The notes: generated by a model from the letters alone, not told the origin. 64,000 bases of DNA from DASQEH01 sp038237745 (GCA_038237745.1 JBBRYJ010000010.1:72557-136556); one strand, 5' to 3'; counted from the first letter of the stretch, positions 45,100-53,574 are shown. Translations and numbers: made by a program.

Positions 45100-45447
45100 T
45101 CAGTCGACGCAGCAGACGAGACGCCACTGTCCGAGAGCCCAGCCGAAGGACACGTCGAACACACCTGTATCCGCCCGGGCGCGGATGGCCTCGACCCGCC
45201 AGAGCTCCCTCTCGTCGAGAAGGTCAGCACATCGGGTCCGAGCACCTCCCGCCTCAGGCTCACCCTCATCGGCGGCACCGAACAACGCGCCGACCCCGGG
45301 CTGGTCCCACCACGCACCGGTCTCCACCCAGTGCGCGATGATGTCACGGACGACCCACAGCCGGCCTCTCCAGAGGAACTGGGCCGGCGCCTCCTGCCCG
45401 GCCACCAGGCCGCGGCGTACGTCGATCTCCTCGTCATACCTGCGCAT
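45100..45447 (-). CDS. DUF6504 protein, first gene of the SOS cassette
   Basis: A 115-residue soluble protein with the DUF6504 hallmark MRRYDEEIDVRRG and FLWRGRLWVVRDIIAHWVETGAWW. The ATG at 45447 has GGAGGAG six bases upstream; the longer frame runs through the LexA palindrome and is not coding. In actinobacteria DUF6504 genes often accompany dnaE2 and Y-family polymerases, which suggests a mutasome accessory role, but no biochemical function is known. It is directly behind the LexA-controlled promoter. Confidence 0.85.
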   Translation of the reverse strand: MRRYDEEIDVRRGLVAGQEAPAQFLWRGRLWVVRDIIAHWVETGAWWDQPGVGALFGAADEGEPEAGGARTRCADLLDERELWRVEAIRARADTGVFDVSFGWALGQWRLVCCVD

Positions 45448-45502
45448 GGCTGCTCCTCCGAGATGACGTGGGCCGGTTCCTGGGAACCGTTGCTGCCGAG
45501 AA

Positions 45503-45536
45503 CCTGAGCATTCGAACACATGTTCGAATGCTCAGG
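45503..45536. promoter_or_regulatory. LexA (SOS) box in a 34-bp near-perfect palindrome
   Basis: The core CGAACACATGTTCG (45513-45526) matches the actinobacterial/Bacillus LexA consensus CGAAC-N4-GTTCG. It lies in a longer inverted repeat with 15-bp perfect arms around a central ACAT (45503-45536). The palindrome covers the expected transcription start of the DUF6504-dnaE2 operon, so LexA binding would block initiation. Confidence 0.93.
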
Positions 45537-45538
45537 AC

Positions 45539-45567
45539 AGTACACCGAACCTCCGACACTGCGTCAA
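45539..45567 (-). promoter_or_regulatory. SOS promoter of the DUF6504-dnaE2-dinB cassette
   Basis: On the minus strand TTGACG (45562-45567) and TGTACT (45539-45544) are exactly 17 bp apart. The LexA palindrome starts two bases after the -10. Confidence 0.8.
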
Positions 45568-45595
45568 CCCCGTCCGTCGACCCTGTGCACATCGC

Positions 45596-45601
45596 TAGGC
45601 T
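45596..45601 (+). promoter_or_regulatory. Candidate -10 element, leaderless YbaK-like gene
   Basis: TAGGCT is followed by six bases and then ATG at 45608, predicting a transcript that begins at the start codon. It diverges from the SOS promoter about 30 bp away. Confidence 0.5.
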
Positions 45602-45607
45602 CGGTAG

Positions 45608-46105
45608 ATGACCGCGGAGGACGAGCGGGGCGAGACGCTCAGCCATCCGAGCATCGCCACGGTGACGGCACGGCTGGCCGCCCTCGGCGCCGCCGGTTCG
45701 GTGCGGGTGCTCCCTGTCTCCGCCAGCACGGCGCAGCAGGCCGCCGACGGGCTCGGGTGCGAGGTCGGTGCGATCGCCAACTCTCTCGTCTTCGACGCAG
45801 ACGGGTCCCCCGTACTCATCCTGACGTCCGGCGCACACCGGGTCGACACCGGCCGGGTAGCCGCCCGGATCGGTGTCTCGCGGCTACGAAGGGCCTCCCC
45901 CGAGTTCGTACGCGCCCACACCGGCCAGGCGATCGGCGGTGTGGCTCCGGTCGGGCACCCGGGCCCCATCCCTACCTACCTCGACCGCGCCCTCGCGGAA
46001 CATGCCGCGATCTGGGCGGCTGCCGGCCACCCGCACGCCGTCTTCGACACGACCTATCACGAGCTGTTGCGGCTCACCGAAGCGGAGCCGATCGACGTCG
46101 ACTGA
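45608..46105 (+). CDS. YbaK/aminoacyl-tRNA deacylase-like protein
   Basis: A 165-residue protein of the YbaK/ProX family, whose members hydrolyse mischarged tRNA in trans. Family blocks include TAQQAADGLGCEVGAIANSLVF, PVLILTSGAHRVD and GGVAPVGHPGPIPTYLD. The position of the catalytic lysine (usually KSLVF or KTLVF) is Asn here (ANSLVF), so the canonical Cys-tRNA or Ala-tRNA activity may be absent or the substrate different. The gene is divergent from the SOS cassette and has a leaderless-type start. Confidence 0.83.
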   Translation: MTAEDERGETLSHPSIATVTARLAALGAAGSVRVLPVSASTAQQAADGLGCEVGAIANSLVFDADGSPVLILTSGAHRVDTGRVAARIGVSRLRRASPEFVRAHTGQAIGGVAPVGHPGPIPTYLDRALAEHAAIWAAAGHPHAVFDTTYHELLRLTEAEPIDVD

Positions 46106-46201
46106 CCCAGGACAGTCCTGGTCGAGCCGTGACGCGCGTGAACCGCTGGTCTGAGTCTGAGACGATGGGCACAGCATCGCGGGATCGACCAGGGGGCTGA
46201 G

Positions 46202-46750
46202 ATGGACGACGACAGCAACTGGCAGAGACATCTGCTGGTCGGGGTCTGCATGCTCCTTGTCGTCGGGGCGCTGGTAGGGGGCGTCCTGGCCTTCGCCGGC
46301 ATCAAGGTGGCCGACCTCGCCGGCATCGGACAGACCAACACCACAACCCGGTCCCATGACCGGCTGCACGTCCCGCGGAACGCAGAGACTCCGACGAAGT
46401 CGGCGCCGACGACGCCCGCCCCCACGAGCAGCTCCCCTTCGACAGCGCCCCCGACCCGCAAGCCGCACAAGCCGCACGCACCCGCCTTGACGTTGGCGAT
46501 CAGCCCAGCGACCGCTTCGACCTACGAACGGATCAACCTCACCGGCACCTATGCCGGTCACGACGGCACATCCCTGCAGGTGCAGCGGCAGGAGGGTGGT
46601 ACGTGGGTCGACTTCCCGACGACCGCGACAGTCAGCGGCGGCAGCTTCGCGACGTACGTCGAGACGGGTCATACAGGAGTGAACCGCTTCCGCGTCACCG
46701 ATACGTCGGGCGGACGCTCGTCCAAGGTGGCGACAGTCACGGTGCGTTGA
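46202..46750 (+). CDS. Single-pass membrane-anchored protein with Ig-like domain
   Basis: A 182-residue protein: short cytoplasmic N-terminus, one membrane helix (about 11-32), a Thr/Ser/Pro/Lys-rich stalk (about 48-96) and an all-beta C-terminal domain (97-182, LTLAISPATASTYERINLTG to FRVTDTSGGRSSKVATVTV) with the look of a bacterial Ig-like fold. AGGGGG precedes the ATG. No specific family is recognised. It is probably exposed outside the cell membrane; partner unknown. Confidence 0.65.
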   Translation: MDDDSNWQRHLLVGVCMLLVVGALVGGVLAFAGIKVADLAGIGQTNTTTRSHDRLHVPRNAETPTKSAPTTPAPTSSSPSTAPPTRKPHKPHAPALTLAISPATASTYERINLTGTYAGHDGTSLQVQRQEGGTWVDFPTTATVSGGSFATYVETGHTGVNRFRVTDTSGGRSSKVATVTVR

Positions 46751-46864
46751 GACCCTGGCAAGGCGCGGCGTGTTCGGTCAGGTCCGTCGTAACCGCCGAA
46801 GACCACAGCGGCTAACGTCCTCTTACCCAAGTCCCTGGGTCAGCTTCTCGACAGGAGGGTGTCC

Positions 46865-48523
46865 GTGGTCGGTTCGAGATCTTCCGGGTGCCGGATGACC
46901 ATAGCCACAGCGGCGGTGGCCTCCCTCGTCGCGGGGGCGCTGGTCGGCGGCGCGACAGCCGCGTCGACCGCAGCAGTCGCTCGTCAGAAGTCGGCGACGA
47001 AATCTTGGTCGAACGTCTCCCGTCCCGCAGCCCGGAGCGTGCATGCGCCTGTCCCCACGCTGCGATGGCGAAGGTGCGTCGGTCGTCTCCAGTGTGCTCG
47101 AGCGAAGGTGCCCCTCGACTACGACCACCCCCACGGCCGGACGACCACGCTGGCCATTGCTCGTGAGAAGGCGTCCGACCCGGCCAGGCGTATCGGCACG
47201 CTGTTCGTGAACCCCGGCGGTCCGGGGGGCTCCGCGACGGGTTTCGTGTCGTACGTCGCTCAGCATCTCGGCCGGCGCACGAGACAGCGCTTCGACATCG
47301 TGGGAGTCGACCCACGCGGCGTCGGCGGAAGTGCGGAGCTGGTGTGCCACGACCCGACCCCCCGAGGGGCGCCTCGGCAGCTTCATCGGCCCTTCCCGTA
47401 CACGGTAGGGGAGATCGGGCGTTGGCTGCGGTTCGACGCCTATCTCGACCACATCTGCGCGGTGCACAGCAGTCCGATCCTCGACCACATGAGCACTGCT
47501 GATACAGCCCGTGACATGGATCTGGTCAGGCAGGCGCTCGGCGACCGGAAGCTGACCTACTACGGGTTGTCCTACGGCACCTACCTGGGAGCCACCTATG
47601 CGGCCATGTTCCCCGACAACATCCGGGCGATGGTCGTCGACGGCGTCCTCGACCCGGTGGCGTGGGCGACGGGGCGCCACGGCAACGGACGGAAGGTGCC
47701 CCTGACCAGCCGGCTGCGAAGCGGCACAGGTGCCTGGCTGGCGCTGACATCCGCCTTCGCCGAGTGCGACCGGGTGGGAAGACCTCGATGCGCGTTGGCC
47801 GGCCAGGCGGCCTCCAAGTGGGAGCAGGTCATCGAACGGCTGAGAAGCGGTCCGGCGACCATCCAGGGATTTACCTACCAGTACAGCTACGTGGTCGGCC
47901 TCGTCCTGACGGCCATGTACAGCCGTGCTGTCTACCCAGCCCTGATGCGGGTCATCGCCTTCTTCTACGAATCACTCTTCCCATCCCACAAGGCGGAAAG
48001 CCAACTCGAGCCAGGGCGGGCGGTCAGGTCGCTGAACGCTCTGATCGACGAGAGCCACGCGACGCGTCCGTATGGCTTCGGGGCCCGGCATCTCGCGTCC
48101 TTCGACGGTATCGCCTGTTCGGACAGCGTGAACCCGTCGGACCCCAAGGCGTGGATCGCAGCGGCCCACCACACTGACCGGGTGTCGCCATGGTTCGGTG
48201 CTGATTGGACCTGGGCCAGCTCCGCATGCGCTGCCTGGCCCGGATCGTCGGCCGATGCCTTCCGTGGGCCCTTCAAGGTGAAGACGTCGACCCCGGTGCT
48301 CGTTGTCGGGAACGCCAACGACCCCGCTACCCCGATCTCAGGTGCCCGGCGACTCAACGGACTGCTCGCCGGGTCGCGCCTTCTCACCCTTGACGGCTGG
48401 GGCCACGGAGCCCTGGGCGAGGGCCGCTGCCCCACGAGAGTGATGCAGCGTTATCTGGTGCACCGCCGACTCCCCGTCGAGGGCAAGGTGTGCAGGCCGG
48501 CCACGCAGCTGTTCCCTCGTTAA
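46865..48523 (+). CDS. Secreted alpha/beta hydrolase, TAP (tripeptidyl aminopeptidase) family
   Basis: A 552-residue secreted hydrolase. The GTG at 46865 is six bases after AGGAGG; a GTG at 46859 directly abuts that site and is less likely. The N-terminal hydrophobic stretch (about 11-38) is a signal peptide. The oxyanion motif NPGGPGGSA, the nucleophile elbow GLSYGTYLG, the acid region NANDPATP and the histidine region GWGHGA are present, followed by the TAP-like C-terminal domain. Family members are proline or tripeptidyl peptidases or ester hydrolases; the substrate cannot be fixed. Confidence 0.88.
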   Translation: MVGSRSSGCRMTIATAAVASLVAGALVGGATAASTAAVARQKSATKSWSNVSRPAARSVHAPVPTLRWRRCVGRLQCARAKVPLDYDHPHGRTTTLAIAREKASDPARRIGTLFVNPGGPGGSATGFVSYVAQHLGRRTRQRFDIVGVDPRGVGGSAELVCHDPTPRGAPRQLHRPFPYTVGEIGRWLRFDAYLDHICAVHSSPILDHMSTADTARDMDLVRQALGDRKLTYYGLSYGTYLGATYAAMFPDNIRAMVVDGVLDPVAWATGRHGNGRKVPLTSRLRSGTGAWLALTSAFAECDRVGRPRCALAGQAASKWEQVIERLRSGPATIQGFTYQYSYVVGLVLTAMYSRAVYPALMRVIAFFYESLFPSHKAESQLEPGRAVRSLNALIDESHATRPYGFGARHLASFDGIACSDSVNPSDPKAWIAAAHHTDRVSPWFGADWTWASSACAAWPGSSADAFRGPFKVKTSTPVLVVGNANDPATPISGARRLNGLLAGSRLLTLDGWGHGALGEGRCPTRVMQRYLVHRRLPVEGKVCRPATQLFPR

Positions 48524-48542
48524 ACGGTTCGCTAGGGCTCTC

Positions 48543-48574
48543 GCCCCGCACTACGACATGTCGTAGTGCGGGGC
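48543..48574. terminator. Bidirectional terminator, perfect 32-bp palindrome
   Basis: A perfect self-complementary sequence from GCCCCGCACTACGA to its mirror lies between two convergent genes (stops at 48523 and 48594). It would form a very stable hairpin in either transcript. There is no U-tract, as is common in GC-rich actinobacteria. Confidence 0.75.
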
Positions 48575-48593
48575 GCCTGCACCTGTTTCGTCC

Positions 48594-49937
48594 TCAAGGG
48601 AGCGGCGCGAAGCGGATACCTCGGTGGTACTCCCCACCGAAGTAGACGCCGTCGGTGACGAACCAGACACCGCTGGCAGTGGGAAGGACCTGGAAGCCAC
48701 CCGACATCTGCGGCATCACGGGGTTCCAGTCGAGTGTCTTGCCGGGCACTGCGGCGACATCGTCGGGTCTCGCGTATCCACCGCCGTTCGGGTCGACGGC
48801 TCCGCCGCCCGCGCGGCGCAGGGCGCCGTCGTTGGCGAAGTCCTGACCGTACGGGTTCTCCAGCCAGCGGTTGTGGCCCTGGACGTAGATCGCTGCACCC
48901 GTCACCGCCACGGACTTCAAGGAGTCGCCGCCGGTGTAATTGATCCAGGTCGGCTGGGTCGGGTTGAGGTTGGTGGTCTCGAACCGGCTCACCGAGTCGC
49001 AGAGCTGGTACCAGCGCTGACCGTTCTGGTACATGTAGCCGAACGAGGCGAGCGCGAAGTACGAGCTGTCCGGCGAGAAGTCGACGTCCTGCACGTAGGC
49101 GATGGCGTTCCTGCGGGTCGAGGTGCACGACAGGGCCAGTGGCTCGTAGTTCCACGATGACAGCGTGGAGCCGGTGGCGCCGAGGTCGAGCATGAACACC
49201 CGGGGGCGGTCCTGGCCGTCGACGGTGGTGAAGTTGCCGACTGCCACGAGGTGCTGCCCGTCGGAGCTGATGTCGAACTTGAAGACCTGTGCTGCGCTGC
49301 TGTTGGGCAGTTGGCCGGCGACGATGTCGGAGATGTAGGGGGTCTGCTTGCCTGTGGTCGGGTTCAGCGCGACCAGTCTGCGGGTGAAGATCCCTGAGAC
49401 GATCAACAGCCCGTCGTGCATCTCCATGTCACTGATCCGGCCGCCCTTGAAGGCGGGCTGGAAGGTCGGGTCGAGCTGGCCGGTGGCCAGGTCGAGCTTC
49501 GCCAAGGCCGCACGGGGTGTCCCGTTGACGTTCTTGAAACTGCCGCCGATGTACACGGAGGTGCCGTCTGACAACACGGACCAGACCTCACCGTCGAGCT
49601 GCGGAGCGAAGCCGGTGCTCACTTCACCTGTGGTGGCGGAGAAGGCGAAGACGTCCGAACGGTTGAACTGCACGGTGCGAGCGCCGTTCTCCACCTGGGT
49701 GAAGCGTCCGCCTACGACCATCTGGTCACCCGCCTCCGCGATCGAGTAGGCGATCGGCTTTGCCGACCCGGGCACCTGCACGAGCTGAGGTGTCCAGTCC
49801 ACTGCGTCCGCGCTGACCACCACCGGCTGCGTGTAGTCGGACGCATGTGCGGCCGGTCCGAGAAGGGTCAGTGACAGCAGGCCACCGAGAGCCGCCGCGA
49901 GCAGAAGCCGTGGAGAAAGAGCCGAGGTTGTACGCAT
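48594..49937 (-). CDS. Secreted beta-propeller protein
   Basis: A 447-residue secreted protein. The ATG at 49937 is followed by a signal peptide (about 1-33, ending AAHA). The mature part is a series of beta-propeller blades with the delta-60-type motif, for example VVGGRFTQVENG, VYIGGSFKNVNGTPRAALAKLDLATG and LVAVGNFTTVDGQ. There is no catalytic motif. Such proteins are common in secreted actinobacterial proteomes and usually bind ligands or surfaces. AAGGA lies about 11 bases before the start. Confidence 0.75.
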   Translation of the reverse strand: MRTTSALSPRLLLAAALGGLLSLTLLGPAAHASDYTQPVVVSADAVDWTPQLVQVPGSAKPIAYSIAEAGDQMVVGGRFTQVENGARTVQFNRSDVFAFSATTGEVSTGFAPQLDGEVWSVLSDGTSVYIGGSFKNVNGTPRAALAKLDLATGQLDPTFQPAFKGGRISDMEMHDGLLIVSGIFTRRLVALNPTTGKQTPYISDIVAGQLPNSSAAQVFKFDISSDGQHLVAVGNFTTVDGQDRPRVFMLDLGATGSTLSSWNYEPLALSCTSTRRNAIAYVQDVDFSPDSSYFALASFGYMYQNGQRWYQLCDSVSRFETTNLNPTQPTWINYTGGDSLKSVAVTGAAIYVQGHNRWLENPYGQDFANDGALRRAGGGAVDPNGGGYARPDDVAAVPGKTLDWNPVMPQMSGGFQVLPTASGVWFVTDGVYFGGEYHRGIRFAPLP

Positions 49938-50008
49938 AAAGGATTGTTTCCTTGCTAGTGGGCCGTGGAGCACCGTCAATGAAGATTACGGGTTTTCCCG
50001 GCTAAGAC

Positions 50009-50014
50009 AGTATA
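50009..50014 (-). promoter_or_regulatory. -10 element of the beta-propeller gene
   Basis: TATACT on the minus strand is close to the consensus -10 and sits in an unusually AT-rich stretch (about 49938-50050). The -35 is weak. It implies a leader of roughly 65 bases. Confidence 0.5.
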
Positions 50015-50130
50015 AAACCCGAAACGATACTAAGTGTGAGTATTAGGCCACTCTGCGTAACCCTTTGCGAGCGGCGGCAGACCAGCGATTGGCCCTGGTT
50101 TGGATCACCCGGGACGGGCCTGCCGAGCCC

Positions 50131-50136
50131 TAGAGT
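50131..50136 (+). promoter_or_regulatory. Candidate -10 element, leaderless DUF4126 operon
   Basis: TAGAGT is followed by seven bases and GTG at 50144, predicting a leaderless transcript for the DUF4126-ATP-grasp-flavoprotein unit. Confidence 0.55.
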
Positions 50137-50143
50137 GTCAGGC

Positions 50144-50731
50144 GTGGACCTCCTGCCTCTCGTACTCACGTCGGGTTGGGCCAGCGGGATCAACGCCTAC
50201 GCGGTAGTCGCGCTGATGGGGCTCGTCGGGCGCCTCGCGGACCTTCAACAGGTGCCGGACGCCTTACAGCGTCCGGAGGTGATCGCCATCGCCGGCGGGA
50301 TGTTCCTGGTCGAGTTCGTCGCCGACAAGATCCCCTTCGTCGACTCGATGTGGGACGTCGTGTCGACCGTGGTCCGCCCCACCGTCGGCGCTGCCTTGGG
50401 CTACCTTCTTGCCGGCGACAGCGAGGCGGTAAACCAGGGCGTCTACGCCGCGGCAGGAGGAGGGACGGCGCTCGCATCCCACCTCGTGAAGGCGGGTCTG
50501 CGTCTGGCGGTCAACGCGTCACCGGAGCCGTTCACCAATGTCGCCGTCTCCACAGGTGAGGACGCCACGGTGGCGGCCGTCGTCAGCCTGGCTCTCTACC
50601 ATCCTTGGCTCGCGCTCACGATCGCTTCGGTCCTGTTCGTCTGCGGGCTCATCCTCGTCCTCGCGCTGTACCGGGTGGTCATCAGGGGATGGCGGCGTCG
50701 ACAGGCCCGGTTGGCGGCCAACGGTGCCTGA
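50144..50731 (+). CDS. DUF4126 membrane protein
   Basis: A 195-residue protein with several hydrophobic segments: 5-28, 45-63, 78-98, 100-118 and 160-183. LTSGWASGINAYAVVALMGLVGRL and the Gly/Ala-rich AAAGGGTALASHLVKAGLRLAVNASPEP match the DUF4126 family, whose function is unknown. The GTG start is preceded by a leaderless-type promoter. Its end overlaps the ATP-grasp gene by eight bases, so the two are co-translated. Confidence 0.75.
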   Translation: MDLLPLVLTSGWASGINAYAVVALMGLVGRLADLQQVPDALQRPEVIAIAGGMFLVEFVADKIPFVDSMWDVVSTVVRPTVGAALGYLLAGDSEAVNQGVYAAAGGGTALASHLVKAGLRLAVNASPEPFTNVAVSTGEDATVAAVVSLALYHPWLALTIASVLFVCGLILVLALYRVVIRGWRRRQARLAANGA

Positions 50732-52151
50732 AGCACCCACCCCCTCGGGCGAGTGGGAGCGGTACCTCTGCGCGCCGGTCACCGGCCGCAAGGTCATCTG
50801 TGCCTTCGAGGTGCTGGCCGGTCTGACTCACACCGTTGCAAGCCTCCGGCGATGGGGATCCGACCGGCCACTCCTGATCGCGGACGGTATCGGCACCGGT
50901 GCCGTAGTGACAGCAGCCGAGGCCGAGATCGAGATGCTGGAGGGGCCGGTCTTCCCGACCCTGACCGAGCAGGTCAGGGCCAGGATGAAGCCTTCCGAGC
51001 GGCTCACACCCTCCCTTGTGGCGGCCGTCGAGCGCTACGACACCGACCAGTCGGCCCTGTGGTGGCTGAGCCCGGTGACGCCGAACTCGCCATTGCTGGG
51101 CCGAGCGGTCCTCGGGGGTCGCCCGCCCAGCCAGGTGGCGCTCGAGAACAAGATCCTGGTCGACGGTCTCCTCGACGACATCGGTGCTCCCCGCTCGGCG
51201 AGCGTGAACGCCTCAGCGTCGTACGGCGAGCTGATGCGCGCCACCCAGACAGTCCTCGAGGACACGGCAGCCGAGTCGGTGGTGTGGGCAGGTGACAGCC
51301 GAGACGGCATCAACGGCGGTGCCGACTACATCCGCTGGATCCGCACCCCCGACCACGCCGTCGACGCTGCCTTGTTCTTCGCCACGCACTGTGACCGCGT
51401 CCGGGTCAGCCCGTTCCTGGAGGGTGTTCCGTGCAGCGTCCACGGCATCGTGCTCCCGGACGGCGTCGTGGTCCTCAGGCCGATGGAGCTGGTGTCGTTG
51501 CGCCGACCGGATGCGGGGAGGTTCTTCTACGGCGGCATGGGGACGTCCTGGGCGCCCTGCGACCACGCGAGCAGGGAGATGTGCGAGCTGGCCCGGGCGA
51601 TCGGTGGTCACCTGCGTCGGGCACACGGCTATCGGGGAGGCTTCGGCGTCGACGGGGTTCTCACAGCCGAAGGCTTCCGGGTCACCGAGCTCAACCCGCG
51701 CTTCAGTGGGGGGCTGAGTCGGCTCGCGAGCGCAGCCGACGGCGCCCACCTCGAGCTGGTCCACGTCAACGCGCTGATCGGGCGCGATGTCCGACGCTCG
51801 GCTCGCGAGGTGGAGGAGGATGCTCTGAGCCTGCTCGAGGAGAACCACTTCGCTGTCGTGATGGGTATGTCCACGACGCCTGCCACCGACACTGTCGAGG
51901 TCTCCGTCAGGGCGGAAGGTTCGCGTCTGGTGGTCGCGACGGATGGCGACGCGCTGGCAACCGTCCAGTGGGGACCCGCCGGAGTCGGCTCGTTCGTCCG
52001 CCTGACCGTCGGCGACGCGGTCGTCCAGCCGGGAGACAGATGTGCGCCGCTCGGCGTCCTCCTCTGCGAGTTCGCCGACCGTATGTGGGACACCGGCTTC
52101 GGTCAGGTCGAGATGGCGCCCGACGCCACGGGCCCGCCGGTCCGTGGCTGA
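50724..52151 (+). CDS. ATP-grasp domain ligase, substrate unknown
   Basis: A 475-residue protein with an ATP-grasp fold (about 150-370): VALENKILVDGLLDDIGAP, the strand VRVSPFLEGVPCSVHGIVLPDG, and the Mg-binding C-terminal block GGFGVDGVLTAEGFRVTELNPRFSGGL. ATP-grasp enzymes join a carboxylate to an amine, thiol or other nucleophile through an acyl phosphate. Residues 371-475 are an extra C-terminal region. The GTG at 50724 overlaps the DUF4126 stop, and its own stop overlaps the next gene by eight bases. I cannot assign a substrate. Confidence 0.78.
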   Translation: MPEAPTPSGEWERYLCAPVTGRKVICAFEVLAGLTHTVASLRRWGSDRPLLIADGIGTGAVVTAAEAEIEMLEGPVFPTLTEQVRARMKPSERLTPSLVAAVERYDTDQSALWWLSPVTPNSPLLGRAVLGGRPPSQVALENKILVDGLLDDIGAPRSASVNASASYGELMRATQTVLEDTAAESVVWAGDSRDGINGGADYIRWIRTPDHAVDAALFFATHCDRVRVSPFLEGVPCSVHGIVLPDGVVVLRPMELVSLRRPDAGRFFYGGMGTSWAPCDHASREMCELARAIGGHLRRAHGYRGGFGVDGVLTAEGFRVTELNPRFSGGLSRLASAADGAHLELVHVNALIGRDVRRSAREVEEDALSLLEENHFAVVMGMSTTPATDTVEVSVRAEGSRLVVATDGDALATVQWGPAGVGSFVRLTVGDAVVQPGDRCAPLGVLLCEFADRMWDTGFGQVEMAPDATGPPVRG

Positions 52152-53478
52152 GGTCGCCGTCGTCGGTGCGGGTATCGGCGGGATGGCGGTCGCTGCGCGC
52201 CTGGCGAAGCTAGGCCACGGAGTGACGGTCTTGGAGCGCACCACGGCAGCCGGCGGGTCACTGCACAGCGTCGAGCGTGATGGCTTCAGGTGGGACGCCG
52301 GTGTGTCCTCGACCAGCCTTCCGGCGGTGCTTCGTGACCTGTTCCGGAAGTCGGGTCGTCCCGTCGAGCGCTACCTCGACCTGGAGATGTCGACAACGGC
52401 CCGTCGCCACCTCTTCGCGGACGGAACGTCAGTCGACCTGCCGACCGGATCGCGAGCCGACCAGATCCGCGCACTCGATGCTGGGCTGGGGCCGGGGGCG
52501 GGATCGGCCTGGACGGCGTTCGTCGACGCGCAGGCCGACATCTGGCACCGGTTCCGCCTCGGCTCGGGGGGGCCAGACGCCGGTTACGACGAAGGAGCAA
52601 AGCGGTCCGAGTCGCGCCTCCCGGTCCGGCGGTCCGTCGAGCGGCTCCTCGCCGACGCTCTGCCCGACGTGCGGCTCAGGCAGATGGCCGGACACCGGTT
52701 CACCGTGGGCGGCTCGAAACTGCGCGACGTCCCGGCGTACGCCGCGATGTACGTCTACGTCGAGCGCTCCTTCGGGGTCTGGACCTGTCCCAACGGGCTC
52801 GCGAGCCTCAGCTCTGCTCTCGTCGCCCGCCTCGCCGAGCGAGGCGTCGACCTCCACTACGGCGCGGAGGTGACGCGGATCAGGCATGCCGGCCACGTCA
52901 CGGGAGTCGAGATCGGCCGTGGCTCCTTCATCCCCGCCGATGTCGTGGTGGCGGCGATCGACCCCTTGACCGTCTTCACGGAGCTCCTCCACGCGGGAGA
53001 CACCGCGGCGGTGAAGGCGTTCCGGGCGGGCACGCAGGTCGAACCTCCGGGCGTCACACATCTAGGCCTCTTCGGCGCGAACCCGGACGGGATCGCCGAG
53101 GAGCTCGTCCTGCCCACGGACCCCCCCACTGTCATCCACACCGGCGGCACCGCTCCCGCGGGGCACCGGGCCTGGACCGTCCGGCGACGTGGCGACTCGA
53201 CCGACGACGTGCTCACGATCATGGCTCGACACGGTCTCGACGTTCGCGATGAGGTAGTGACCCACGTCGACAGGTCCCCGGCACAGATGAGTGCCGAGGC
53301 GGGCGGAGTGTCGAACACAAGCGCCTGGGACGGCTGGCGGGCCCAGCGGCGGCGGGTCAGGTTCGACAACCCGGTGCCGGGTCTGTATGTGCCGGCTGCA
53401 GCCCTGACCCCCGACGCGTCACTCCCCGAGGTTGTCTGGACGGCTGCGAACGTCGCGAACCGGGTCGGCAAGCCGTAG
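52144..53478 (+). CDS. Phytoene-desaturase-like FAD-dependent oxidoreductase
   Basis: A 444-residue flavoprotein. The N-terminal dinucleotide motif VAVVGAGIGGMAVAARLAKLG and following VLERTTAAGG are typical of the phytoene dehydrogenase (CrtI)/amine-oxidase superfamily. The C-terminus has the expected VPAAALTPDASLPEVVWTAANVANRVG block. Members desaturate or isomerise carotenoids or act on other lipids. A polyprenyl diphosphate synthase gene follows 103 bp downstream, which fits an isoprenoid substrate but does not prove it. It is the third gene of the overlapped trio. Confidence 0.8.
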   Translation: MAEVAVVGAGIGGMAVAARLAKLGHGVTVLERTTAAGGSLHSVERDGFRWDAGVSSTSLPAVLRDLFRKSGRPVERYLDLEMSTTARRHLFADGTSVDLPTGSRADQIRALDAGLGPGAGSAWTAFVDAQADIWHRFRLGSGGPDAGYDEGAKRSESRLPVRRSVERLLADALPDVRLRQMAGHRFTVGGSKLRDVPAYAAMYVYVERSFGVWTCPNGLASLSSALVARLAERGVDLHYGAEVTRIRHAGHVTGVEIGRGSFIPADVVVAAIDPLTVFTELLHAGDTAAVKAFRAGTQVEPPGVTHLGLFGANPDGIAEELVLPTDPPTVIHTGGTAPAGHRAWTVRRRGDSTDDVLTIMARHGLDVRDEVVTHVDRSPAQMSAEAGGVSNTSAWDGWRAQRRRVRFDNPVPGLYVPAAALTPDASLPEVVWTAANVANRVGKP

Positions 53479-53568
53479 CCCGGTCTCCTCCACGGGCCGC
53501 CGTCACCGACCGAGCGCCAGGCCCGCTGGACGTCGACGTCGGGCAGAAGGCGCACGTTCCGGCGCGAG

Positions 53569-53574
53569 TAGGCT
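53569..53574 (+). promoter_or_regulatory. Candidate -10 element, leaderless polyprenyl synthase gene
   Basis: TAGGCT is followed by seven bases and GTG at 53582. No clear -35 hexamer. Confidence 0.5.
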
